Below the pieces are notes generated by a model. That model was not told the origin of the DNA. It saw nothing but the letters and a program-made list of their open reading frames with translations, and did not search any database. Below, piece after piece: positions 1 through 11,332 of a stretch of DNA of 64,000 nt. Both the position numbers and the translations under genes were made by a program. Within the stretch, counting starts at the first letter, position 1; each line of letters opens with the position of its first letter. This DNA comes from Rachycentron canadum (taxonomy: Eukaryota > Chordata > Actinopteri > Carangiformes > Rachycentridae): assembly GCA_038496675.1 (NCBI GenBank), contig CM076649.1, positions 14,463,078-14,527,077 on the forward strand, given 5' to 3'.

Positions 1-82
<82 letters not shown>
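1..82. repeat. (CTAT)n microsatellite
   Basis: About 20 uninterrupted copies of the tetranucleotide CTAT run from the first base, followed by a short degenerate CTGT tail. The array touches the window edge, so its true length is unknown. Such tetranucleotide tracts often adjoin LINE 3' tails in fish, but no LINE sequence is visible next to this one. Confidence 0.97.
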
Positions 83-229
83 GCTGTCTGTCTGCTTTAC
101 CTGATTGAAAGCATGATTGAGCACGAATGTAATACTTTTATTACTTGCACCACAGTCTGCCATATTCCTCCAGCTCTACGGCGGGACACTAGTGAACAAT
201 AAAACCACCCCAAACTTATTTTAACACGT

Positions 230-660
230 TTTCGGTTTGATATTAAAAGCTTTTGTTTTGTTGTTCCTTCACGGTATCACTGAGCGTTGCCCTCTGACGA
301 CCGGAGGTCAGAGCTCGCGCACTTTCCAGACTTGTCTGAACAGGTGAGTCACGTTCACACTCTCAGCGGGCACGTTGAGCCGTGAGCTCCGCGCGCGCCG
401 TGCGTCGCCGTGTGTCTGTGTAACAGCAGCAGCGGCGGCGGCGCCGTTTCAGGCTTCGGGAAGTCACGGGTATTTTTGGCTGTGTGTGCGTGCCTGTCAA
501 ATCGTTCTGACACTACATCAAAATAATCTCTCGACACCAGATTCTCTGGAGTAGGCTAACCTATAATCCCGGGATGCGCTGTCAGGAGGAAACCTGTGCC
601 CGACACGTTTGCTTCTCTCCATGCGGTGATTCACGTGCTGCTGATGATCTGACAGCGGCC
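230..660. promoter_or_regulatory. CpG-rich promoter-like segment
   Basis: This is the only GC- and CpG-rich stretch between the window start and otop1. It contains CGCGCGC, several GGCGGC units and a consensus-like plus-strand splice donor (CAG/GTGAGT) at about 341. It looks like the 5' end of a gene, either a non-coding first exon on the plus strand or the promoter of a minus-strand gene leaving the window on the left. A 60-codon minus-strand frame crosses it but looks like UTR. I cannot name the gene. Confidence 0.4.
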
Positions 661-3600
661 ACTGAGTAAAATGCGTTTATGAGGAATGTTACAGTTGCAA
701 TTAAGTCAAATGTGCTTCGTGAGAATTTGTTACTATTTAGTATACTGTTGCCTCTTTCAATTTAACTGCCTCTCGATGTGTGTGTTGTTTTTTTTTTTAT
801 CATTTATCTAATAATGAATTATTAAAGAGGATGTCGTGGCAAAACAATCCAAGAGACTTTGGAGTGTTCTACCCAAACTCTAAAAAAAAGAACGAAAAAA
901 AAAAAAAATACGTGGCGCCATCATGTGGACCCAACCTCTACTGCAATTACAACCAAAAGCAGTTCTCTGTCGCAATTCTCACATCAGAAACATCACAGCT
1001 CTTAATCCAGTGCTTAGAACAGTTCATCATTTTAGAGAGGCTGCTGGTGAACATTTTCTCATTGTGTTTGTAGAAAGTTCCTTTGTGTCCACACATATTT
1101 AACTACTAAAGGCGTTTTCTCATTGTGTTGATGCAGTTTTCATTGAGTTTCATTGACAAAGAGTTTGATCTTTTGTCAGACACACTTGATCATTTTGCCT
1201 TCCTAAATTACAGCAGTTATATTGTATGAAATTGTATCTATTGTCTAAATCTATTGTTTACAAATAGCTAGGCTAAACTATGCCCCTTTTTCAAAATCTT
1301 TTTATTATTGTACATTTTTGGATAAACCATTTTCTATATCTAAATCTTCTGTCTATATTCCCATACAATGTACTAAAGTGACAGCACAGTAATCGGCTGA
1401 GAGGGGTTGAAAAGTAATGTAATTACATTAATGTAATGTTGTAATGTAATGTAAATACTAATGCAATATTGAGTCAGAATATTTGTATTTTTCCAAAATG
1501 TTATTGTTGTATATGTAGTACGGTGATGTGTGTACCATAATGTGTAGCACTGTGTACCATATGGAAATTTGTACAAAAAACATATTTACAGTTTCAACCT
1601 CCTGTTCTTCATAAACATGCGACTTCCATCATATCTTGGCCTTTCCACTCTGTAGAAGATTACACTAAAAACAATATAGGCATGTGCAGTATAGTACATT
1701 CCACTCATACAATGCAGTTCGATAATTGGATGGCTACACTAAGACCTACAAATGTTTATTTAAAATAATGCATTGCTATGTGTTTTACAGTAATGAAGTA
1801 GCCATTAGACATTAGGCATACCTGTTCTCATACCTTCTGGATACCACTATCAACCGACTCACATTGGGTTGGATTCTGAGTCCAGCCTCTGTCATACTTA
1901 CAATCAGTTATTCATAGTGTCTCAACATTTTTTATATGAAATTTTTGGTGTCATCTTTTTCTGAAGTCACTCAGGTTTTTATTAAAATATCAAATAATTT
2001 GGTGTGAAAATCTAAAAGAACTAAGGAGAGGGTTTTCTTTTTTGGTGACAGTGTGATTGACTAACTTTGCATGTTTTGACATGTGAACACGGTTTTGATT
2101 GTTTAAGTAGCTCTGGCACAGGTGATTTACTGTTGTGAAAAATGCATGAACTGTTTTCAGAGCTCCATTAAGAGTAGTGAGGTTGACATTTCTGATGTGT
2201 GACTTGCATCAAAGCGATAGAGAGAAACTAAGTTCAGTGGGAAGATCAGGGGAAACTTCAACATTAAAGAAACACAACATTAGGGGGAGATGCGATGTGA
2301 CAGGTCTTGAAAAAAGAAAACTATTCTTTATTTCATTAGGCAAAAGATATACACTCATCACTATTGTACACATCATTTCATATGAGCACCATTTCATTGG
2401 AATTTCGCAAAATTGTATCACAGTTTCTGAATGATTAAAATCAGCATGGTAGTAGTTTACAGAGGATAAACAGTAATATAACAATTTGCACCTAAAAAAC
2501 AAGGACTTTACCACAACTTGGCACATATTGAGATTACATACAGTGGATAGCACCAGGTTGAGAACTCACTGGACAGCTGGCTGAAATTACACAGTGATTT
2601 GACATAAAATTGTACAGTACATCTATACAGTATATCTGTGCTTTACATAAAGAAGACACAAGTGATGTCACAGATTGGGTTGGTTTTTATTACTGATTCT
2701 ACATGTGTAAACATATGATGTCTGGTCTGGGATAGCAGTTATAATAATGCCAGCATGTTGTATGTTGGTGTTACTTTTTCAGTATATAGATGAGCCTTTT
2801 CATGTTAACATGCACAAGTTCTACATTTTAAAGAATGAACAAAAATGTTGGCAGTAAATTTATTATCTGAACTTGTACTTCTCAATATATTGTTATCATT
2901 ACTATCATAACTTTCCATTCAGCTCAACAGAACAGAGAATTAAGATGCAAGAGGACTCTGATGAACGTTAGATGATGTCTGAGAACTATCATTCAACTCA
3001 TAAAGATTATTCAAAATATAGTGCTATTCTAAGATTGTCACGCTCCTTGTTGCACAAGTGTTGCACAACGTCCATTAAACAATTTTAACTACTAAGTAAA
3101 GTAAATGAGAACCTTATCCATAAAGAGTATGCACATTTCAAATGCAGATAAAATATGGGTCAAATGGCATATCAATGCACTTGTGGCTCTGTCAAATACA
3201 GTACTATTACCTTTTTAGATATATGAGAGTAACAGGTGTTCAATGGCTTGACTTGTATTTTCAGATATGAAAATCAAGTAAGTGGTCTCTTCTATACCAC
3301 CTTTTACCAATGTGAAACAGAACAAAATGTGTGTCCAATCATATACATTTTGCATGATGTACCAGTGACAAACTCTACGGAAATGTGTCTATAATACAAA
3401 AAGTACAGAGGGCCCTTTTCTGTACTGTCTTGAAACCAAAGGTTTAATTCTGTTCATCAAGGTCCTTGTGTTATACAAGGTAATTCTTCAAGGAACGCAG
3501 GCTAATAGGTTCATTTCTTCTGTAATCACCACACTGCTGAGGATCTATGTTTTGTTTGTCTCCACGGCTTGCTGTCAAGTCTGCTGGAGTGTGACCCAGA

Positions 3601-3706
3601 CTGTCTCCTGAATGGTTGACCTGCGCTATGAGACTATCTTGGGGAGCCGATGGTGACAAGTGTTCTTGTGCATGTTATCTGGCAATGTCAGTCATCTGCT
3701 ATTCTG
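661..3706. other. Intergenic DNA and probable otop1 3' UTR
   Basis: No coding exon is recognisable. The part next to 3706 lies directly downstream of the otop1 stop codon on the minus strand and is probably its 3' UTR. Minus-strand AATAAA signals (TTTATT on the plus strand), for example at 2859-2864, are candidate poly(A) sites. The remainder is AT-rich and unremarkable apart from the GTAAT-rich tract listed separately. Confidence 0.5.
1412..1470. repeat. Short GTAAT-type tandem repeat
   Basis: Imperfect repeats of GTAAT/ATTAC units, partly in inverted orientation, form a low-complexity block of about 60 bp that could fold on itself. No gene is associated. Confidence 0.6.
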
Positions 3707-6700
3707 TCAGACCCGCCGGAACACCTCAAAGAGGGAGGCAACTGAGTGCATGCGGTAGAAAAGGTTCAAAGGAATGGCAAAATTGAGAACTGTTGTCCAT
3801 ATGCTGAAGCCAAATGTGTCCTGTTCCAACCCGTTGTCGTACTGTGGTCGGCAGCCAAAAGCAGGAAGGATCCACAGCTGAAAGAAAGATAGGTATGAAA
3901 TTAATTGGCCTAATAAATTTATTTCACTATATAAATCTCTCTATATATATAAAATATATATAATAAATCACTATTCACTGTTAGTGAATAGCTTCCTAGC
4001 ACCATTAGCAATCATCTGAAGTTGTATTTGTGGCCACTTAATTAATGTCAGGTTAGTCTCCTCTTCGCTCTGTTTTGGCATCCATTACCTTTTAAGGCTC
4101 TTTGGTTGCTAAAACATCCACTGCATTTACCAGTTTATAATTAACTTCGACTGTCTCCAATATAGTGATGGTCAGGTAGTGTAGATTGAGTTTATCTAAG
4201 GTTTTACCTAAAAACAGCTTTTAGCCATGCGTGGAAAAAGGATTGATGCAACTGAACCGAAACAGTATCATTTCAAGTCATAAAATCAAAACAATAAGCT
4301 GAAAGGCACTAAAATGTTGGGCAGACCTGAGGGGAACTGAGCTGATCCATTGTTAATATAAAAATATTGATTAAAGCAGCCTGAAAAAAACTTTTGCTGC
4401 CTTTGATCAAAATTTATCAGAACAGCGCATTTAAATCAGGATGGGCAAATCTGAATTGGATTCACATGAGCATTTGAAATGGTTGGTTGTTTACACAACA
4501 GCATAGATTCAGTCTCATTTCATTCAATTCAATTGACATACTCACCGAAATGTTGCACATTATGAGGAAGACAGAAATGTTCTTCAGAATTTGCCTTTTT
4601 ATATTTGGAGGCTCCGCCACTTTGTTTCCCAGAGGCAGCGACACCTCCGATGGTTTCCTGGGACATCTGTATACCTGACCGCTCTCCTCATGCTCGTTCT
4701 CCATGGTGACACAGGCCCTGTCTGGAGTCTCATAGGCTCGGTTAATGATGCCATTGTACGGCGGGGCTAAAGAGGAAGTCACTGAGAAGATTTCTGGAGC
4801 AGACGGTAATTCTGGGTCCTCCCTTGCTCCTTCCTCCTGCTGGCGGTAAAGAGATTCAATGATGAAGAGGTTCTGCATGTACTTCTCCAACACAATAAGA
4901 AGAGAGTAGATGAAGTTCGTCCAGAGGTAAGAAGGGCTGCTGTTGGCACTTAACACAGCCACAATGCTGCACCAGGACATAAGCCACGAGCCGGTAGAGG
5001 ATCCAAACAGCAGCTCTGTGTCCAGCTGTCTTGATGGGTTCTTGGAGGTGTCCAGTGGCATGTGGTCCACTCGGTATATGAGCAGACCCGAGGCACCGGC
5101 AAAACACATGAACACCAGCATGACAATGCCATAAATGTAGAACATGGAAATGGCTGAATGACGTGTTTGAAGGGACTCCACATGGGTGATGTACACCACC
5201 AAGATTCCAATAGTACTGGCCAGGGCAAGTAGACCCAAAATAGGGCCTACAGACAGGCCCTGAGTTTTGGTAGCCAGCCTTTTCTGGTTGGAAGAAATGT
5301 CAATGGTCCGACCGATGTTCTTCCACATTACAAACAGCATGGCAGAGACAAAGATGTGGTACTCGATGTTAAAGGGATAGAGGTAGTAGAGGCTGCTGGT
5401 GAACATGGAGCATGTGCTGGTGGTGCAGTTACAGAGAGGGTTTGAGTGCACTGCAAGACAAATAAGAACAAATTCAGAGAGCTAATTAAAACACTAAATT
5501 TAAAAAGAAGTCACACACAATCTTCCTTATTAATGCTTACTTTCATATCATCTTGTTGTAACCAGTTGAACTTTTTTCTTTTTTCCCCTTGTTTTATATT
5601 GTAATAATATAATATTTAATTATTTAAGATTGGAAGATGTCAAATTATCTACTAATTTACAAGGATGTCACAAGGAGTTGTGGGAGATCCAATCCCAATC
5701 TTAGACACCAGTGCTCCACACTAATACACAATAATTTCAACTCACTAGTAAAGCAAAGGATTGCCCCTCAAGCCACTTCTTTCAAGAATATTTCTGTTTT
5801 TAAAGCTCAGCCTCACAACTACAACGTAGTTTGATGTTACAAAAATGACAGATTTAGGGTGCTGAGGTCAGTGAGTTTGTACCGTTTGGTGCAGACCCAG
5901 ATAAAAGCCTGGATCTGGTGGAAGAAAATGTTGAATCCATGTTCAAAATAGAGTTGTACTTATTTATAAGCAAAACACAGTGCATGTGGCACCAGCAGCA
6001 TGTAAGAATGCTTATGCCAGTATTTTATTCAACATGCAAGTAATACAATTACACAGTAGCACCAGCAGTGACACAATTCATAACAGCCATAGAGCTGTAT
6101 GAATTGAAGATTGGTGACATTGTCATTTCCCACAACAGGCAATAGAAATATGCCACTGAGGATTTAAATCAAGCCACATTCTACTGATTTGAATGACTGA
6201 TTTGATCATTAGCTGAAGACCGGAGCATCTTGAGATGTTGATGACAATACACTTTTTATACTTACTCACTCCCAGTAAAGCCCACTCCAACATATGATAG
6301 CAATGCTGTTGCTCTCTAGGATTATTTCAACAAAACCCTGCCATGTGCCCCCTCTCACCCCCTCCACCCCCAAAGGCCACTACTATGGTCCTGCACCCTT
6401 TAATTAAAATGGGAACAACAGTCTGGGTGCAGCCAGCCTCACAGTCAGCCGGATATGAGGAGGAGCAGCCGAATCCCCCAACCTCAGCTTAGATGTATCA
6501 GTTACTGTAATTGCAGCACCCTTGGGAGTAAGAAGCCTGGGGACAAAGCTGTCTGAGGTCAAGTGGGGGGTTGCCAAGGAGGGTGGTGGTGGCTGAAGTG
6601 TGGGGAAAAGGACAGGGAGGGGGCTTAAGCACTAGCAACACTATGTGTCCCCTGAAACCTAATAGAGAGGCGTTCGACACAAACAAGACTTGCTGGGCCT

Positions 6701-8269
6701 GCTGGGCTAACCTCCCTTCCCCTCACAAACCCTCCTCTCCTTCCTTTTTCTTTCATCCATTGAAGTGAGATCTCAAGTGGACTATTGTACCTTTCTTCTC
6801 AGTACAAGCCAGCAATCGACCCCTTGGCCCTTACCTATCGTGAGGTTTTCGTAGCCCAGGGCAGAGAGTCTTCTCATATGATTGTTCAAGAAGTGCTCTG
6901 CCTCTGACATCACACCATTACACCACAGGAGGAGGTTGGTAAAGACTGCATGGATTACACCAAATCTGAGGAGATAAACAGTAAAAACAGGGTTTATGAC
7001 CCATGATTTATCAGCACGTGGCAGTGTTATGACACAGTTTGCATATTGTGCATTTGTTGTTGAGATATTTCAGACAGTCTAGTTGAATTATAACACTTAC
7101 CTCTCAAATGTTTCAAAGCTCTTGATGACATCCTTGATGTGAAACCAAAGAAAATGCACCTAAACACCAAACACATGACACAAAAGTTTAGTATATAAAA
7201 AGAGAAAACGTTATCCAAAGTATAGCTCATTAAACACATTTTGCAGACAGAAAAATCATCTTAAGAAGTATAAGTCCCTTTACCAAAAGGATTTCCCTTG
7301 TTACACTCCCCTAACATGGACAATGATAGGATTATATTGTTGCAGAAACTCTGTACTCTCAACAACAAAGAGCACATTATTCAAAGACCTACCTGGTTAA
7401 GTTGTGCACAGGGGAAAAAAGACACAGTGTCTAACACTGCTGAAAGATTATCACTTTATTGAAATTAAAGTGGGGTTGTAAACTTGCCTGTGCTATGGTG
7501 TGAGTTGCATGGATGGCAGGATATACCCCGAGCACAGCCGACACACAAGACTGATAGCCAACATAATACCCGATTCGGAAAGCGTCCATGATCAGTGAAA
7601 GGAGTGCAAGGAGAGTCAAACCACCTACCGAGAAAGCAGACGTACAGATCAAGTGATTAATGGCACTGGTGACAAAAAAAAAACAAATAAAAAGAAAATA
7701 TATTATTTAAAAAAGAAAGTTGGCTTTGCTAATGTGGAGAAGTTTTGCTTCATTTTTCAACACTAACATCTAACACGGATTTTGGATGATATGGAGACTG
7801 AAATACATCACTTTATATTCTAATACATGGACAAGAATAAGATTAATTGCACGTTAGGCATTTTCTGTCATTCTGCGCGTAATCTTACAAACTCACCTCT
7901 TATCCAGCAAGTGGTGACGTGGACATCTTTCTCCGTGCGCGCGTTCTTCTGTCTGTCCCGCACCAGGATGTACCACATCATCCAAATCAGCTGGAGGATC
8001 ATGAGGCAGGTGGTGAAGGACAGCAGGTGTTCTTCCTTGACCAGGGAGTCGTGGTGCGCCATGGCCAGCATCAACGCAGCCCCGATCAGCAGCAAGTTGG
8101 TCCCGTACTGACCGCTCAGGATCTCTGCGTTCTTCCGCGGGTAGTCCCCTGACAAATTGAGTTTTAATTTGGGGAAAGTCTTCTTGTCGTGCTCGGAGCT
8201 GGACGACGAGGAGGAACTGTGACAGTACTTGTTCAGACACATGATATCCAGACCGCTGTGTTCCACCAT
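3707..8269 (-). CDS. otop1: Otopetrin-1 (proton-selective channel), six coding exons
   Basis: Otopetrins form proton-selective channels. OTOP1 is needed for otoconia/otolith formation and mediates sour taste in vertebrates. Coding exons, in transcript order on the minus strand, are 8269-7897, 7624-7488, 7159-7101, 6965-6835, 5450-4546 and 3877-3707. Phases agree throughout, giving 591 codons, close to the usual vertebrate length of about 590-610. The protein starts MVEHSGLD, then a Ser-rich stretch. Many hydrophobic membrane segments follow, with a hydrophilic acidic loop (about residues 390-510) coded by the large fifth exon. It ends with the family-typical FRRV. I chose the ATG at 8269 because it sits in an ideal Kozak context (CCCACCATGG). 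An in-frame ATG four codons upstream (8281) is in a weaker context. Intron 2 starts with GC (GCAAGT) instead of GT. Its neighbour tmem128 is on the same strand, as in the human otop1-tmem128 order. Confidence 0.95.
5451..6834 (-). other. otop1 intron 4
   Basis: This is the largest intron of otop1 (1.4 kb). It contains a GC-richer, C/G-tract segment at about 6330-6770 that stands out from its AT-rich surroundings and could be a conserved non-coding element. The 60-65 codon frames crossing it have no family resemblance and no splice-compatible ends. Confidence 0.5.
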
Positions 8270-9451
8270 GGTGGGAGACATGTATGAAAATCACAGTAGA
8301 GGAGAGTAAAGTCAAAGTCGCGCGCTATAAGTGCAGTTTAGGGAGGCCAGGTGCGTAACCTGTTGCTACAAGGTGGTGATTCAGACGGATAGGTACCGTG
8401 CCAAACATGCTCATTCAATCTTCAAGGCTCGGCTCAGTGGCCACGCATAGTCTCAATGTCCACCCTCACCGAGGATGGACCTGATAGATGTCATAGTCAT
8501 GTTGAAACCCTGAAACTGAAATATCTTGTCGTGTAACAAGCTCGCTGAGTCACTGAAAATGGGAGATTGCGTTTCAGTCTTTGGTGATCCCAGAACCCCG
8601 TCCGCTTGAAAAGCCCATATATTTCAGAGAAACCACTGGACTTTATGTGCCAACCATTCACCGCCTAAAGAAGCAAAAAAAAAAAAAAAAAAAAAAAGTA
8701 TGGAATTATCCACAATAAAAAAAGCTTTGCCCAAAACTACCTCTTGAGATCAGCTGCCAGCCAGTCTCTCCAAGTCAGCCGAAATCCTCTCAGCGTGGCT
8801 ATCGGGTGTTACGGCCTGGATGACACGAAGATGAAGATGACATTTCACAAATCTGCCATTTTTACAGGTTGGAAGCAAGTGACCTGTCCGCGCTTCAAAT
8901 CCAAGTGCCACCTCCTGCGACTGAATATGGTTGTTTGCTTTCAGGTTGGGGGAAAAAAGAAAAAACGAAGAATCAAATTTCAATGGTCAAATTCACAATG
9001 CCTTTTTGTGAGTGGATGTCAAGAAGGAGAACTTTGATATCATTCGCGCTCAGAGCTCCCCTGCATGTGACCGTGTAGCCTCTGGTTCAATTTAAATAGC
9101 CGGGGTCGGATGCGTGCAATCAGCAGGACAATAGAAAGTCTGCTGACACAGATTCACAGGTGATTGGTGCGCTGTGAATTTATCAGGGCCGTTTGCCTAT
9201 TAAGGGCCTTTAATCATTTAATCATGCACTTCCTATAAAAACAAATATGCGTCAATTCAGAAAATACCTAATTAAAATGTAAAAAACAATTAGGGAAACT
9301 GATAGGCAATGTGCACTGTAATTTCACAATAGCTCCTGTTCTGCTTTAGTGTCTTCTCTGTGGCCTCCCCGTGCAGCTTCGTCAAGCAGCTTCCTTTCAA
9401 AAAGGTATTTTTAAAAAAAAGACACTGGAGCAAATACGGTCAGGGATATTT

Positions 9452-9499
9452 CGTGGTAAATGGTCGCATAAATAAACAAATAAATAGATAAATGAATGT
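9452..9499 (+). repeat. 48-bp direct repeat, copy 1
   Basis: This copy matches 9879-9926 at about 46 of 48 positions. It begins CGTGGTAAATGGTCGCATAA and continues as an AAATAAA-rich tail. The core resembles sequence seen in dispersed fish repeats, so it may be the end of an old mobile element. Confidence 0.85.
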
Positions 9500-9878
9500 G
9501 AATAACCGCAGCCCTCTCTCACTTCTATTAGTTTCGTCACTTTCACACAACACGTGAGGTTACAGTGAAGGTAACAGCGTGAACCCACGCGACTCTCGGC
9601 CGTGGCAGTTGTGCGCCAGCAATGGCAATACGCGCACGTGCGCAGTATAGCAGTGTTATTCAGTATTCACAGTATAAACGCTTCACACACAACTGCCCCA
9701 CACGGGTATAAAGAGCACAGGCCTGCCATTCAACACTCACTTTATTATAATTCAAGCCATTCTGCACACGGAGGACAACAGCAAACCAGGAGCGAGGCCC
9801 TAAGAAGACCGGGCGTCGTAAATGAACATTACTTGGGTTTTGGGTTTGATTCCAACTGTTTCCTTCAACTTCGAGAGC

Positions 9879-9926
9879 CGTGGTAAATGGTCGCATAAAA
9901 AAACAAATAAATGGATAAATGAATGT
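9879..9926 (+). repeat. 48-bp direct repeat, copy 2
   Basis: Second copy of the unit at 9452-9499, 427 bp downstream in the same orientation, differing by about two substitutions. A C-rich run follows it (about 9934-9949). Confidence 0.85.
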
Positions 9927-10059
9927 CCATTGTCCCCCCCACCCCCCCACCACATTGGCTGCGAGGCTTTAGCAAAGTACACTCCGTGACAGCATCACGA
10001 GGGTTGGAGACATGATCAAGTTATGCTCCTTAACAGCTCATGTCAACGCCATCTGCCGC

Positions 10060-10300
10060 CCGGTATCGATTTCTTGATCACTGAGAGTCAGCGCGATAAA
10101 GAAAGAGTGGTCCAAAATCTAATGGTTATCGCGGAGCTTTAATGGCCGCATGATTAACAACATTTTGATTGAATTTTGAAGTCTCTTATTTGCTCTCTGA
10201 TATTTGCACATCAAGGAGAATCAAATCACCCCCTTCAAGCAAACTAACTGACAGGCCAAATCATTAACGGTCTGACTCGCTGATAAAAATCTTTAAAACA
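10060..10300. promoter_or_regulatory. Candidate conserved non-coding element
   Basis: This is a complex, non-repetitive stretch with TGATTAAC, TTTAATGG, CAAATCATTAACGG and GATAAAAATC motifs (homeodomain- and GATA-like cores) between otop1 and tmem128. It has no coding potential. The assignment rests only on composition and motif density and is weak. Confidence 0.25.
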
Positions 10301-10794
10301 AGGACTTTGACCCAAGTTTTTTTTTTTTTTTTTGTTACTTTTTTTTTTTTTAAATGCGGGACATTTACTTGTGATGAAGTATGCTTTATATGCATCAAAC
10401 CAACATTATAAGACCCAAACACATTGTAGGTGTGTAAACTGGTAACTGAGCACTATCATAAGTGATGTAATAATAATAAGTATAAAGAATAAAAGAAAAT
10501 TAAAATAAAAAAATTTCAAATATACTTCTAGTCATGAATAAGCTTTATTGAATGAAGCTGGGCCTATGATCTGGTTTTAGGAGAGTTTTAGCTTTGTATC
10601 TGGCACAATTGTAAATAGTGGCTTGGTTTAATGTTTTGCTTTGTAAATAAATAGCAAAAATTGTGAAATTCATTGAAATTGGTTATAAAAATTTATTAAA
10701 GACAAAAACATTTTTACAGAATATAAGCAGACATCATTCCATATTGCACCGCAAACCTCTTAATAAAAATAAAATATTTAAAAATGTTGTCGGT

Positions 10795-10800
10795 TTTATT
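10795..10800 (-). terminator. Candidate tmem128 poly(A) signal
   Basis: AATAAA on the minus strand, about 530 bp downstream of the tmem128 stop. If used, the 3' UTR would include the MITE. Another copy of the signal lies near 10691. Confidence 0.35.
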
Positions 10801-10883
10801 AACACAACTATAAACATTTTCTCCGTTGTTAAGCACAAGAGGCAAATCTCACAGGAGATAATCTGACATGCCACAGCAGGATA

Positions 10884-11041
10884 AGCACAGGTGTCAGTAA
10901 TAACATTAACGATGGCTGAATTCCATTTAGCTGCTTCAGTTTCAGGGTCGCTGTACTGTACATGCTGGTTCACTGTCACAACCCACTGATGAACCCGAAC
11001 AGAACAGAGCCATCGCTAATGTTATTACTGACACCTGTGCT
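10884..11041. mobile_element. MITE-like non-autonomous DNA transposon
   Basis: A 158-bp unit has 34-bp terminal inverted repeats (10884-10917 and 11008-11041) that match at 33 of 34 positions. The inner ends read CACAGGTGTCAG... and its complement. There is no coding capacity. The structure is that of a miniature inverted-repeat transposable element. I could not identify an unambiguous target-site duplication, so the superfamily is undecided. It lies about 290 bp beyond the tmem128 stop codon and may be transcribed as part of that 3' UTR, where it would form a long hairpin. Confidence 0.8.
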
Positions 11042-11332
11042 TTCTCTACAAGTCAACATGTCTGCTGTGAAAAAGGACAAAGGACTCTTCACTGAATCCT
11101 CATTACAGGTGAGTTTCCTGCATCACCACCCAATTCTGAAGAGAAATGTGTGTCAATGTGTTAATGCAGTAAGCAATAGAGGAAAGACAAAACAAAAATA
11201 AAACTCAACTGCAGTTAACAAGGTGTTTCTGGAGTTGCAAGGGAAAAAAAGAAAACAATTGTGTAAAGTTGAAAAAAAAATCATTACAATGGAGTTCAAA
11301 GAGAACAGACGTCTCATCCTCACCTGTCACAT

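Larger units (their letters stand above)
8270..10883. other. otop1 upstream region, no genes recognised
   Basis: This gene-free block holds the otop1 promoter side, a poly(A) run at about 8676-8697, two copies of a 48-bp repeat and a T-rich run near 10318-10350. Frames of 60-97 codons here overlap each other on both strands, lack family similarity and are likely chance. Two stretches (about 9100-9240 and 10060-10300) have balanced composition with TAAT-type homeodomain core sites, suggesting non-coding regulatory DNA. Confidence 0.5.
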
